Assembly (NCBI GenBank): GCA_963978905.1 | Contig: OZ022257.1 | Span: 19,735,664 to 19,799,663 of the forward strand | DNA from: Trichostrongylus colubriformis | Lineage: Eukaryota > Nematoda > Chromadorea > Rhabditida > Trichostrongylidae | Reading direction: 5' to 3' | DNA length: 64,000 bases | Shown: positions 34,012-46,212 of the stretch, piece after piece | How positions within the stretch are numbered: the stretch's first letter is position 1 | Layout of the letters: each line of letters begins with the position of its first letter | Notes under the pieces: generated by a model | Seen by the model: only the letters and a program-made list of their open reading frames with translations | Databases searched by the model: none | What the model was told of the DNA's origin: nothing | Made by a program: the position numbers and the translations under genes

Positions 34012-35565
34012 GGCGATCAGGTGGGAAAAAACACGTATCGATTAGGCGACCAGGCGATTAAGGCGATAAGGATGAGGGGAAGTGTACGTATCGGCTCCGA
34101 TTGATCGTTTGGTCGCCTGGAAGGAATCTTTTTAAACTTCAAGACTCCACTTACTTTTCATTCTGCACCCAAAGCGTATATTTCACCCTAGTCTTGATGA
34201 AAGAGGGAGGGAGTTCTTTTCTAGAGACTCCGTCCCGCTTTCAGAAAAATCTTTAGAGAGAAACACCGTCTCTCTTTGACACAGCTCAGTTTTGGTAAGC
34301 TCCGGACGCCGAAGACAGTGTGTACCCTTTTTGGGAGGGATCTCAGTTACAGTGCGGGGGTATGTGGCCTTTGACTCGTCCAGGCTGGCACGCGACAGTT
34401 AGTGCGGCGATGGGATCAACCTTACGTCTTCGACCAGAGCGTAAACATGTCGGGGAAAATTTAGGTAAAGACGGATAGAATCTCCTATGAAACGGATTTT
34501 AATCCTTTCCTTCGGTGGCTATAAGGTTAAATTTAGTGTGAAATATTTCTACAATTAAGAATTCTTGTATTACCATACAAATAAATTATTGTTGCCTTTG
34601 GAGAGCTGAACTCGCTTTTTCTTGTTCTGTTTCGAATGGCAGCTATTGTTGATTTCACGAAAAGAGATTTTTTGTAAGGAAACAATAAAATGCGGCGGGA
34701 TTCTAGTTTCCAACCCTCAGATTCAAAAATCTCTTATGAAGATATTCGGAAAAGTAAAAGTACAGGAATAGTGTACTTGTGAAGCACCATATAATTCATG
34801 ACACTTCCTTCAGCCTTCTCTGCAAGTTCGATCCCTATCACGCGTGTGTGTACAGGAGATGGCAAAGGTATTGCTACTATTTCTGTTTGCTACCGTCAGA
34901 ATGGAACGCACACGATGCCTTCTGTGGCATGCACGCTTACCCTCCGCACACATATTTTTCAAACTTTTCAAAGAAGCTTATTCAAGGAGGGTGAAGCTTG
35001 TTACGCCACACATGTTGGTAAGCTGGAAGGGCTCAAGTCAAAATAAAACACATTCTTTGTTCGATATCGTACGTAAGGCAGGGTGGATCCTGCGATTCTG
35101 CAACTTTGAACGCGATTTCGCGATTCGAAGTACATGTGACTTCGCATGGGAACTCGCAGTGTCGCGTAATATGGCTCAAAGGATGTGCGAACCAGTACTG
35201 CTTTGCACACTACAAGTGAACTTGACGTCACCAAGTACCAACTCGATCAAGCATTCAGTCGTGAGTGGGCGCTATTTCAGATATGAATAGGGGTACAGGG
35301 GGAAACATAGCAGAATCTTGGAGCTCTTAAGAGAACGACTCTTCCTTCAGTGAATAACCAACTAGTTCGTCTATCTTAGAGTAAGGCTAGGCAAAACTAT
35401 ACACTTGTATGTACATGCTAAAACTTCAGTGGAGCTTAGGTATTCAAAGTCAGGCGTTCCAGACGCGATCATTCAATTAATTGATGCGTATACTTCCCGT
35501 TCTTTCTGATCGCCTGGTCGTCTGATCGATACGTATTTTTCTGTCTGATTGCCAATCGCCTCAAT
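34012..35565. mobile_element. Candidate transposon with about 95-base imperfect inverted ends
   Basis: The left end (34012-34110) contains CGTATCGATTAGGCGACCAG then GCGAT. The right end (35470-35565), read in reverse, contains CGTATCGATCAGACGACCAG then GCGAT, with alignable sequence on both sides including GGGAAGTATACG. About 1.35 kb lies between. An open frame of 148 codons (34844-35290, +) is inside, but I do not recognise it and cannot say that it is a gene. No target duplication is assigned. Confidence 0.45.
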
Positions 35566-35914
35566 CATGAGCTCAGAACAATGCATAACTGGTAAATACG
35601 ATCGACATTACTTCAGGACTTCAGGACTTTTTCAGGACTTCTTGCACTTAAAGTGCAAGAGATCCTTAATTCATCGAGAAAATCACGGTACTTCATATAA
35701 GATCATAAATAGCATAAATGGGTAAAAACACTTCAGACAGAGGACATCAGTAGAACAGTCCTTGAAGGAATGCTGTTCTCAAACTTTTTTGAGGATATAC
35801 TATTCACAAACTCTATCTACGAAAACGTAGAATATTGGGGACGCCACTGAAATCAAGAACTACTTGCAAGGTTCAAGATACGGCATAGAATAAGTGTGTA
35901 TCTATAGTTGCATT

Positions 35915-36150
35915 TCAGTGATAGTGGGAAGAGAAAGTCCCACTTCTCTTCTCCGACCGCGGCGGACGAGAGGGCGAGCGCTTACTTTGAGGCCGCGCCC
36001 CTCGGTCACCATTTTGAAGAAGGGCATCGTGGCCGGATTTTCAATAATTTTTCGCGTGAAACTTTGCATGCGCCCCTTATTAGGCCGATACAACATTAAT
36101 ATGCGAGTAACGAAGAAACTGTTTTCCGTGCACGATTCTTATAAATGTGC
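35915..36150 (+). repeat. Dispersed GC-rich repeat R4, copy 1
   Basis: GTGAAACTTTGCATGCG followed by a CC-TTATTAGGCC run, ACAACATTAATATG and TGTTTTCCGTGCACGA matches about 42460-42630 (GTGAAACTTTGCATGCGG, ACAACATAAATATATGG, TTTTCCGTGGACGA). The GC-rich left part (GGACGAGAGGGCGAGCGC) also has a counterpart there. It is non-coding. Confidence 0.6.
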
Positions 36151-36889
36151 AAGTTCATCTGATACCAAAATAGATGGAACGGATTAGAAGAGATCAGATG
36201 GTTTCTGATGCTGAAACCAGTATCTTCCTGTGCAATACCGTACGAGAGACTCAAATAATCAAAAGAGAATGGTCCTTGCAGAGAAAGCACGAACTACCTG
36301 GCGAATTTACTCACGGGTTATGACCTTTTGATACACATTGAAAGACTTTACATCAGATTTCGCTCTCACGGCCAAATATTAGGTTGTGAGGAAAGTTTTG
36401 GCCGATTTTCGCAATTCAAATTTCGGGAGATCATAGCTCTGCTCAAACTGCGTCTTTTCTCATAGAAAGCACCACTTGATGTGCTACACTTTTGAAAATA
36501 TCATGGATATTTGCATATCTCATTTTGATTAATCGCTGATGAATTACATGGCGCGAAATAAGAAATAGTCGAGTTCAAATCACCATTTTTTCTGAAGACA
36601 CTGCCGCTGACGATACTATCCACATTTGCGAAAGTGGGACTTAGTTAGCGCTAGAACTGGTGAATATGATGGACGAGTAAGAGCTTCAGCCTGCAATTGC
36701 TTCAATTACTGGTAGAGGATTCGTGGAAAATGCGCTTGGGTATGGCTGCTCCGAGGAGTCGCGCGGCGCCCATTTTTTGAGTTTTTTTTTTCGAATCGGC
36801 TTTTTGAGGTGGTCAGCTGAGTTTATTTGTTGAGATCCAATACTTGTGGATATCCCCTGCAAGTATGGACGCTCATCCCTTCCTGCCGT

Positions 36890-37090
36890 TTTAATTAAAG
36901 CTATTCGATCAATTAAAAATTCGAGCAACTCGTCCTCATTTCTCTACCTCTGGAGCCACGAATAAACGGTTCCATCCAATGCTTCACCCCCTCCCCTTTC
37001 AGTACTCACATTTGTGGCTGCCATTGCTGCGACTCGACCAAACAAGAACTCGTGAAGTGAAGCCATCTAAAAAGTGCCATTTTCGCATAC
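36890..37090 (-). repeat. Dispersed repeat R2, copy 2
   Basis: In reverse orientation this repeats 9691-9870: ATGGCACTTTTTAGATGG, CTTCACTTCACGAGTT, CACAAATGTGAGTACTG, GGGAGGGGGTGAAG and CTCGAATTTTTAA. Confidence 0.65.
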
Positions 37091-37349
37091 TTTGAAATTT
37101 CTCTATTAATTCGGGAACCTTGTGGCATTCCGAATGAAACATATATTCAGAAAGAGCAACTTTTTGTATATCTAAGAAGCACAGTATGTGAACTGATTCA
37201 TGTTGACGCGCTCTGAGATTTAAATTTATATTGTGAACGCGAAAAACCGGCCAGATCTTTCCTCACTCCTAACAGAAGCACTCTCGGCGTGAAGCAGACA
37301 TGATTAGGTGGTCTATGGTGTCAATAGTTCCCTTTACCTCTTTATTTAA

Positions 37350-37862
37350 AGACAGTGTTAGGGATAATGTGGGTGATAAGTAATCCCAAAAGGAGTCATT
37401 TAGTGAAAAACTCCGGGTCTGAAAGGCCTATGCATGGCGAAATCCCATGCAGAAGGTGCCCCGTTGAGCTGTGGCGAAGGCGGCCTCGTCAGGGCAAGCC
37501 GCCTTGGTTTGGGGTGGTTGGTCACGGTGAGGTTGGTCAAGGAGATCGGCAGGATTGAAAGTATCGCAGCGCGCTTTCTCACTTTCAGCTTGAAGGTCAC
37601 CACATGAATATAGATGCTGTCGCATTTCGGAACATCCCTTCATGTTTACGTCTTGGTAATGCCAATGGAAAACCTATGCGGACTATCCGCCTCTTGACGG
37701 AAAGGTCGTCCACGCCTAGAACCAAGGGTGGGAAGGGGTTCTATTTCTCGGGTATTTGGCCATTTCCATCCGTTTTTTCTCCACTGTCCTGTTACTAGGC
37801 ATCTCGGCTTTCATATTCCCTACTCCTTTCACTTTTCGTCCGAATTCCCCCCAAAGCTGCCT
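37350..37862 (+). mobile_element. TTAA-flanked non-autonomous element, copy 2
   Basis: The left end GACAGTGTTAGGGATAATG and the right end CCCCAAAGCTGCC sit between TTAA at 37346-37349 and 37863-37866. It is the counterpart of 10128-10638, matching over most of its length in the same orientation. It is non-coding. Confidence 0.7.
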
Positions 37863-37869
37863 TTAAACT

Positions 37870-40435
37870 AAGACTGGTGCACGCGTCATCGATCAGATAT
37901 TGTCACAGATGCGCCCTGCATTCCACTTCCATTCAGAATCTTTTCGACTTTTGGGATCATTTGCCCCATATAAGATGCTAAGGGATCAGCTGTTGAACAA
38001 TCAATGTTTTTTATCCGCTTGAACGATTGTGGCACTCCACCCACTCAGGAGGAATGGGAAGGCTTGCCGGCCTAAGCGGACATCGGGTGCATGACGTGTC
38101 AGCACTGACACGTCAGACACGCGCATACTTCACATGCTTCCCGTATTTGAACGATTTCCTTGTGCTGAAACTTCACTGTGAAGCAATTCAAAGCGTCATA
38201 ATAGCAAATTGTCAGAAATGCGCCAGTCATATTAATCCCTCCAAAGTTTTGCTTCATACCCGCACCTGTCGTAGGTGATTGGTCATCCTTAGAAAGGCCA
38301 GCCATGAGGTCAGCCAGCGAGCAGCGACGCATCGTATGATTTACCACATGTCAGCAAGAAAGAGAAAAGAAAAAGTAAAGGAAAAAATAAACACAAAAAC
38401 AGCTGCACAATCAGAACAAGAAGGAGAGCGGAGAGCGAAGCCACATGCCTCAGGAAAGTGCCTCAGGAAAGGCGACACAACCCTCAAACGCTCGGTATTG
38501 CAAAAAATGCATCTAGCACCACGACAAATCCTAACAAATCTTCCCAGTCCAAAAATAGGAGTTTTTATGTGGGAACGGGAAGAGGGTTTCTTCCCAGGCT
38601 CACGATGGAGAAGGATCTATTAGGTGATTGGACCACTTGCAAGAGCGAAGTCTTTTTCACACACAGAGAAACTGCTTCACTAATTGCGGGGCTCATTCCC
38701 ACCAATGCTCATCTATAATCCCTTGAACTCCCCCGCTCACGATAATTTTTTTGGCTCATTTCATTTGTAATGCTTCTTTTGTATGTACTGGCTCAGTTGT
38801 TTGCATCCGATGAGCATTGTCTAGTGGTAAGAGAATACCCGTCATTCGACCGAATTTAGTAGCTGGCTGCCTCCCACCCTAACAATAAGCTCATAGGACC
38901 AGGAAAGCTGATGTCGGTGTGATTTAATAACATGATAAGCCAGTTCACATTCTTACAAACGAGCCGTTCTTCTGAAAAAAGATCGGTTGGCTCAGAAAGT
39001 AACTATGTAGGATCCTCGAGCAGTTCCAGCATGTTGCGAAGAGATAATATCGAAAATGATGACCGGAGAAAATAGAGAGAAAGTGGAGTTCAGCGGGCCA
39101 GCGCCCACTGTGTGACGATTGTTGCACGAGACCTTTGCCCCGTCAGGCGTTAGCACGCCTGTTGTTCTCGGAGAAAGAAAAGGATTGTTCTCATTAATAG
39201 CACGTTGTAAGCTTCACGTCATCGCCGCGTAACTAATGCAAACAAGTATGAAAGATCTCTGAATCTCCCGCATAGAATTCCAGACTTTAATTAACCGCAA
39301 AAATAAAATGAGTTCAGGGACCGGACCGTGTGGAAGATAATTTGTGAATTCGTCCTACACTGCGATCATAGCAATCCACCCAGTCCGACTACACCGTACT
39401 TGAGACCTTGTTACCTTGCATTAGTCACTTATTCACTTGTTTTTTTGCATCTCTTAACTATATTTTTAATTATTTACCTTCTATCAAGACGCTCGAAGAC
39501 TTTCTACATATATCACTTCATATACACGTTACTTTGCTGTTTTTGGATAACTATTCTAAATGAACTCTCGTAGGCTATGAAGTTTAGGTAATGAAATGTC
39601 TCAGAACCTTAGCGCTAGCTGATATGGTGATTATCTAATGAATGAAAAAAATAAATGGCCAAAGTTATGTTTTCAATGGTTCGAAATGTGGGGTTTGGGA
39701 ATATGCTTCCTTTCCAAGGTTCAACGAACATTGTCAGAGAAAAAAAACAGTTGTGGCTCACCTATGTAATAGCACGCAAGCCATGTGCTCCAGTGTTTTC
39801 CCATCGGGAGCACATGATTTGGCCACCGTTCACAGCTGGGACTGCACGCTGTAATGCGTATTGAGTCTAACAAAGCTCATATCAAATGTTTGACCTCAAC
39901 ATTTTACGTACAGTAATCTCCTATTTTGCTTTCGTGACAGCTCCGAAATGCAGCTCTTGAAAGGCCAATGGGCTGCATTTTGAAGAGTTTGTTTTCGAAT
40001 CAAGCCTTTTTTTGCCCTGTATGATACTTCTGTACTGCTCCTCGATGCATATCTTCAAATACTTTTCTGCGGAAACTGCACAAAATCTGAAAATCCTTTG
40101 AATTGAACACTTCGATAAATTTCTGCAAAGATATATATTTTCTATATATTTATTCTTGTTACATGGGGAACTCACGTGTTACATCCAGCTAAAAGCAACC
40201 TGCAGTTATCAAACACATGTAACATAAAAGTTACAAAAAGTTATAGTACATCTAGGAGGCAAGCACCAAGTATAGTACATGGTAACAAAAACATCCTACA
40301 TAGTAATAAAAACATTCTAAACATCAGAAAAGTCCTGACGAAGGGTTATGTGTTAGGTAGATGTGTATCAATGTAGAACGAGAAGCCATCACTGTACAAG
40401 TCGATCATAAAGATATATCTGTGCTAATTAACATT
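37870..40435. other. Intergenic stretch without a recognisable gene
   Basis: It contains A-rich runs (38345-38420), AT-rich sequence (39300-39600, 40180-40330) and short open frames without family likeness or paired splice sites. I can support no feature here. Confidence 0.6.
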
Positions 40436-40438
40436 TGA

Positions 40439-41378
40439 AGGTGTCATCGCAATGAGGGGTAAGGGGGACATCTTGTGAAAAGTTGCATGTCTGAGCATCA
40501 TGGAGAGATCTTTCAGGATCCAATCTACAGGGGGTGCCAAAAAAAAAGAAGTAATTTGGCCCACGGCTCACATCTCCCAATTATACAAAACATAGGGAAA
40601 CGAAAGAAATGAAAGTATTAGGGCAAAATATTCCCGAAATGTTCCTCTAAAAGCAGGAACAAGCTGAGACTCACTACTTTCATTTTCATAAAAATATAGA
40701 ACCTTTAAGCGGCGCAGTCGGGCTTCGGACACCCACGGTATCAAGGTCCCCTTAAAACAGTGGAGCCGGGTTCCATGGTAGGTCTTTTGTGGGAAGCTTC
40801 CTAAGGATTGGCCCTTCGGTTCATGGAAGTCACAGAGCCTCTGCTGCTTGGACAAGGCTGCTATGATCCGAAGTATCATTTTCACGCCTCAAATCCGCCT
40901 CCGAAGGATTTCACTGGTAAGGGCACGTTTTCGCTCTTGAAACGAAGAGCGCTGGGAACCCGGAAAAAACGGAATGTTAAAGAACACCACCCAGTATGAA
41001 TCCCCTTAGGTACCCAGAGTGAACGGACCTCAGCAAGGTTGTGAACGAGGGCGACGAAATTTCGGAATTTGCCCAGTTGAGGTGACACATCTTGTTCACT
41101 ATTTCCTCGCTCCCGTTCCTGTTCGTGCAGAAGGCTGCCACGGAGTATAGTGATAGAGTGAGGTCTGCTCTTGAATCTGGGGATGTGAATACCTCAACAG
41201 AATTCTGTAGTTCGACTAGAGTGGGGTGAAAGTGGACGAGGCAAAATTTTTTTTTGGCACCCCCTGTACACACCCAACGTTATTTTTGCGTAAGCCTAGT
41301 GGAGGAACGAGGGGGTCCCTTCCTCTTCCAAGCTCCACGTAGAAACAATGCCCCCCATCCCTCATTGAGATAGCACTC
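40439..41378. mobile_element. AGGTGCTATCG-family MITE split by a later transposon
   Basis: The left half (40439-40527; starts AGGTGTCATCGCAATGAGG, then AGTTGCATGTCTGAGCATC and GAGAGATC) and the right half (41267-41378; TTTTGCGTAAGCC, CTCATTGAGATAGCACT) together correspond to the intact copy at 20141-20346. The element at 40528-41266 lies between the halves. Confidence 0.7.
40528..41266. mobile_element. Tc1/mariner-type non-autonomous element, CAGGGGGTGCC ends, copy 1
   Basis: The inverted ends CAGGGGGTGCCAAAAAAA and TTTTTTTGGCACCCCCTG are flanked by TA (40526-40527, 41267-41268). A second copy of similar length lies inverted at 45497-46212. The two copies share blocks such as GGTAGGTCTTT or its variant, GATTGGCCCTTCGG, AGTCACAGAGCC, a GCTGCT-GGACAA run and CATCTTGTTCACT. 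Open frames of up to about 105 codons exist on both strands, but none is clearly a transposase and none is conserved intact between the copies. Confidence 0.82.
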
Positions 41379-42219
41379 ATCAGGACTTTATTCTGGTGGC
41401 GATTTGTACTAATGAAGTGTTCATAAATAATGAATGAAACGAAGGAAGACTTTATGGGATCGTGAATGTCACGTTTGAAAGCAAAAGCTATCCATCCTCT
41501 GATACGACTTCGCTTTCGAAATCCTTGAACATCGGCGAGAAATCGGCGGACACACACAGGATCATCAAAGTCGCTTTCTTCACTAAATCCTGGACGAATA
41601 AAGCATTCTCATCCGAGAGTGATCAAGCTGCATTCTAATCGGCGCCGACAAAACACTAATTACCGAAAAATTACGGTTCATGATGAAATGTTTCGATAGT
41701 ATTAACTCCGAATATTGCTAAATGGTAAACATCCTGACTAAATCTCTACACCGTAGCAGAAGAACAGGGGCATTTTTACACTTTTATTCTTCGAAACCAG
41801 CTTGATTGGCCTACAGTACAGAGCCTTCACAAAGACTCCATTCACGCTGATATGGCTGGTATCCGTCCCACCCTACAGTGTAATGCGGAAAATATTGTGA
41901 ATCACGCCGATCCAACTAAATGTATTGAGAACAAACTTACATTCAGAAAAACCTCGGAAAACTCAGAAATAGCAAAAAGAGGAAGGTGAAGTTGGGATAA
42001 TAAAAATACGTTTTGGAGAGTCCCTTTTTCCTGCCCTTCGGAGGTACACGAAAAATTCCTTTATTTAGTACGGCACGCATTTTCTTCTCTCGATCTAGTT
42101 CCTGCAGCAGATCATCCCTTATCAGCCGTCATTAGTTTCGAACGCTCACCTTTGAATCCCTACCCCAATCCCCCCCCCCCCCCCCCTTCATAGAAAGAGA
42201 GCCCCTACCTGGACCAGAA

Positions 42220-42650
42220 ACGAAAAAGGCGTGGGTAACTTGCCTCCGTGCATCGAAAAATCGTCCTCGGGAAAAGGAGTCCCTCGGTTACCCATATATT
42301 CATGTTGTGTTTGCCTGATAAGGGCCGCCTGCAATGTTTCACACGAAAAAAATGAGACGGCTAAGATAGCTGACCGGGTGGGCGGGGCCTCCGGGTAAAA
42401 GTCCGGTCCCGTCGCCCGTTGCCTTTCCTTCCTACAATGCGCCTCCAACCGCGTCGGATGACGGGGTGGGCACTTGCTCGGAGGCTCCGCCTACCCGGCC
42501 GAGAGTATGGTGGCTGTATCTTAGCCGGATTCACAATTTTCACGTGAAACTTTGCATGCGGCCCACATTAAGCAAATACAACATAAATATATGGGTAATA
42601 GAAAAACTTATTTTCCGTGGACGAGTCGTTTAAATGAGTACCTTGCACTA
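42220..42650. repeat. GC-rich palindromic repeat R4, copy 2
   Basis: 42460-42650 is a copy of R4 (see 35915-36150). 42255-42440 carries the same blocks inverted (ACCCATATATTCATGTTGTG, GGGCCGCCTGCAATGTTTCA). The whole is a foldback. A run of C (42168-42187) abuts it on the left and a run of G (42727-42738) lies beyond it on the right. Confidence 0.6.
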
Positions 42651-42659
42651 AAATTATTT

Positions 42660-43980
42660 TGCAGTGAGCTACGAAGTGCGTGCAGAAACCCGAAGGGGGA
42701 GTCGTATTTGTGTCCGCGTTGAAGGGGGGGGGGGGGGAGGGTAGTACTGCAGCGGCCATCTTCCTCGACATCTGAGAGTCTCGTGTAAAATCTGCCCACT
42801 GTCACGTAGAACTCGCTATGCATCCAGAATCGTAGTGGTGTTCGAGTGTTCTTCCAAAAAAGTGCGGATACCACCCATTGTACATGAACGTTTTGATTCG
42901 CCCCTGTGCACCAGAACAAACTCGCACGGTCGAATGTTCGATTAGTGCAGTGACCAGAGGTCACATCCCTGTCACATAGAGATATAAGCTCCGCCTGCCA
43001 CCACCCTGCGCAATGGACAGCATATGTAAAACAAAACTCGAGGTTACCAGAATGTAACCACTTTTCCAGAGAATACTCGTCGTCAAATGTATACTGAAAT
43101 CCCGTCGCATAGCGGAATCCTTAGTTTCATTTCGGGTAATGGAATATCCACATACGATCACTTTGGGCAATAATCCATGAGATTTACTCGAATATTAAAA
43201 CATTAAGTGCTTTCGATGAGAAGCAATCCCTTGATCCGAGTCTACAACAGGAGGCTTTCAGCGTTTCTGTTCCGTTTTTGCGGAGCGATCATGGAGGAAG
43301 AAAGCCCTAATTAGCGATTCAAAAAACACTAATTTTCAGCAATTTATCATTCCATTGTCTTTCGTCGAATGAATCACGCTCTACCCGACATTTTTTCCTC
43401 GATTTTTCGCGAATCTTCCACAGATTCTTAACAAACATTCCACGATGTTTTGGAAAACAACTTGTTTGGATCCCATGTCTGATCTCTTGCCTTGATAAAT
43501 GAACAAATCGTCGGTTTTCGGTGAACACTGATCAGAGATGGTTTTCAATGAACAGATCACACAACCCACTTTAACAAATGCTGAGGCTCTCAACTGGATA
43601 AATTCCAGTTTATGCATCTAATGAAGGGTTTCCTCGACATGATCGAATAATCGGCAAAACTTTATTCAATAGCCATTGTGCTTGGGTTACCAGCAGCAAA
43701 GAGCAGCTTCCATTGACCAAACTGGAGAAATCTGGTTTTATGATGTCACTGCAACTGATCGGTAGCAGTGCAGATGAGGTCTCCAAAACCAGGTCTCTGG
43801 CAGGAATACCAAATCTCCAGGGTTGGCTGATCTATGTTTCTGCGTCTATGTATCACCGAGCTGGAAAGCACCAATGACCACAGTTGCCGTCATGAGTCAT
43901 TTCTCAGGTGGCCGGATTTAGATTCGTTACACTCCAAAAGGGGCACGTGAGGCAGACCATCCCATTAGTTCCTACCGAAT
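42660..43980. other. Stretch without a recognisable gene
   Basis: Open frames of 60-118 codons occur on the minus strand (42608-42964, 43381-43617), without family likeness. A minus-strand segment near 43750 could be read as a short exon with a GT donor, but nothing links it to a protein I know. Confidence 0.45.
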
Positions 43981-43984
43981 TCCT

Positions 43985-44381
43985 AGTAAGAAAGGCATCT
44001 GACGTTGACTAACACCTTCTGGTACGTACCACGCGCTTGACTTCAACCATGAATCAAAGCGGCATTTGGATGCGATTGGCACAATGACTCGAGGATCAGT
44101 ATTCTTATTCCGCATCGTATCCACGATTATCGACTCCAAGGGATACAAATATTTGTTAATTGGAGCAGGCAGGCAGTTCAGTGCTCATCGGTAGACGTAT
44201 GAATTACGTCGTCAAATGAAGGAAAAAAACCAACCACAAAGATGACTGAAATGCAGCTAATCAGGGAAAGATACTGAAAAATTTTTATAGCTGGCTTCTT
44301 AAGGAGATCGAAAGTCGGCGTCATTTTGAGCTCTTCTTTTGTATAAAAGTTTCGAAACTCAAGTTCATCAGTGCAATTCAT
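43985..44381 (-). CDS. Possible exons of an unrecognised gene (weak)
   Basis: On the minus strand an ATG at 44381 opens a 67-codon frame with one hydrophobic segment (YLSLISCISVIFVVGFF) and a GTAATT donor-like site. A second frame below about 44190 stays open for some 55 codons (APINKYLYPLESIIVDTMR, later ASKCRFDSWLKSSAWY) and ends at a GTACGT donor-like site near 44028. The composition looks protein-like, but the two frames do not join in phase by any splice I can see, and I recognise no family. It could be the 5' part of a membrane-anchored protein or chance. Confidence 0.25.
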
Positions 44382-44399
44382 AATATGATAGAGAAAGAT

Positions 44400-45490
44400 G
44401 TTTTGTTAACACTTTTGTACATGAATTTCCCCTTGGACAGAGATTTGATCATTGAGGCGTCATCAGTGTTTATCTCAGGCTCAACATCATTCTCTGACCC
44501 TTCGGTAATTTCACGAACCTAGCGCTGGCAACGTTACAAAAATCGTATTTATGATGCTTCATAGCTCCTATATGAAAATTTGAGTAGAGATCAAAGTGCG
44601 ACTTCGTGAATACGCCAATGTAAGAATTGAATTCAGTATTTTCAATCAAGACTACATATTATTTGCCGTGTGCGAGAGGTGAATTAAAAGATGAATTCTG
44701 GGTAAACTCCGGGGTTTTTTGACCTTACTTACTAGAAGCCGTAATGTTGTTACAGTGACAAAATTCAACTCTTGATGAATTCTGGTTTTTTATGTATGCC
44801 CATCTCACTCTTTTTGTCGTCCCTTTCTCACGTGGTACATTATAATTGCATGTAATACATTGGCTGTTTAATGTGCTAGTACAAATTTACAATCTGTTTA
44901 CTGCATTCGACTGTCATCAAAATTCCCTTTCAATGAAGAAATGAATAGACAAATAAATAAGCAAATAAATAAATAAACTAAACGAATCTTTTGAATACTC
45001 TACTCGCTTGAACACTGAACAGGATAACTTTTTGTTGGATGACACGAATATGCTATGTAAGCCACTTCGAGCTACGCCTGTTATCTCCCCCCCATACCTG
45101 ACACCTTGGTGGCGAGCCACATATGCCTCGTTGAACATTGCTACGCTTCATCAGCGTTTCCATGTGAAATCACTGGTTTCGTCAAGTGCTACAGTCGTGT
45201 TCTACAGACAAATTATCATGATACAGCAATCTGACCAAAAGAGAATAATCCCCAAAAATACATTTTCTTCATTAAGGAAAACCATCATCTCATCAAAGTG
45301 CGAGATGGTAGGAATGCTTTAGGTAAAAATCGTCAAACTGTATTACAATTGTCACAATACCGTTTCTGCTGCGTAACACACCTATGTCATCCTTTTACAG
45401 GGTACTACATATATGGCATAAAGTTGCGTAGCATAGGCCGCCGTCACACGATCCAAAACTCTGCGATTTTGCGGCGTCGCACTTTCGCAG
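44400..45490. other. Intergenic stretch without a recognisable gene
   Basis: AT-rich sequence, including an AATAAATAA run (44950-44985), and one plus-strand open frame (45008-45322) without recognisable features. Confidence 0.55.
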
Positions 45491-45496
45491 ATACTA

Positions 45497-46212
45497 CAGG
45501 GGGTGCAAAAAAAATGTAATTTTGTCCCCCCCCCCCTTTACCAATTAGTCGAAATTCGGCAAATTCCGACCAGATAATTTCATCCCTTAAGTAAAGAGCA
45601 GACTTCACTCTATCATTGTTCTCCGTTACAGCCTTCTGCACGAGCAGGAACGGTTGCTTGTTCCGAGTGAACAAGATGTGTCACCTCAGCTGGGCAAAAT
45701 CTGAAACTTCGTCGCCCTCGTTCACAACCTTGTTGAGGTCCTCTCTCTGGGTACCTTTGGGGGATTCATACTGGGTGGTGTTCTTAAATATTCCGTTTTC
45801 TCCGGGTTCCCAAGAGCCAGAAGGTGCCATTACCACTGAAACCCCTCCGGGGGCAGGTTTAGGCATGAAAAATGATACTTCGTATCATAGCAGCGTTGTC
45901 CAAGCAGCAGGGGCTCTGTGACTTCCACGAACCGAAGGGCCAATCCTTGGGAAGCTTCCCACGAAAGACCTACCACGGACCTGGCTCCACTGTTTTAAGC
46001 GGACCTTGATACCGTAGGTGCTCTGAAGCCCGACTGCGCCGCTTGGAAGCTCCATATTTTTATGAAAGTGAAAGTAGTGAGTCTCAGTTTGTTCCTGCTT
46101 TCAGAGGAACATTTCGGGAATATTTTGCTCAATACTTTTATCTCTTTCGTTTTCTATGTTTTGTATAATAGGCGGATGTGGGCTGTAAAAATTACTTTTT
46201 TGGCACCCCCCG
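45497..46212. mobile_element. Tc1/mariner-type non-autonomous element, CAGGGGGTGC ends, copy 2 (inverted)
   Basis: Starts CAGGGGGTGCAAAAAAA and ends TTTTTTGGCACCCCCCG, flanked by TA (45495-45496, 46213-46214). It is homologous to 40528-41266 in reverse orientation over nearly its whole length. A run of C is present near 45527-45536. The flanking genomic DNA carries an imperfect inverted pair (TTTTGCGGCGTCGCACTTTC and CACCGCAAAATAGCAAAATC), so this copy may also sit inside another small repeat. Confidence 0.82.

Noticed and set aside
34844..35290. A 148-codon frame as a confident gene
   Set aside because: Not recognised, and inside a candidate repeat element. It is mentioned only as content of that element.
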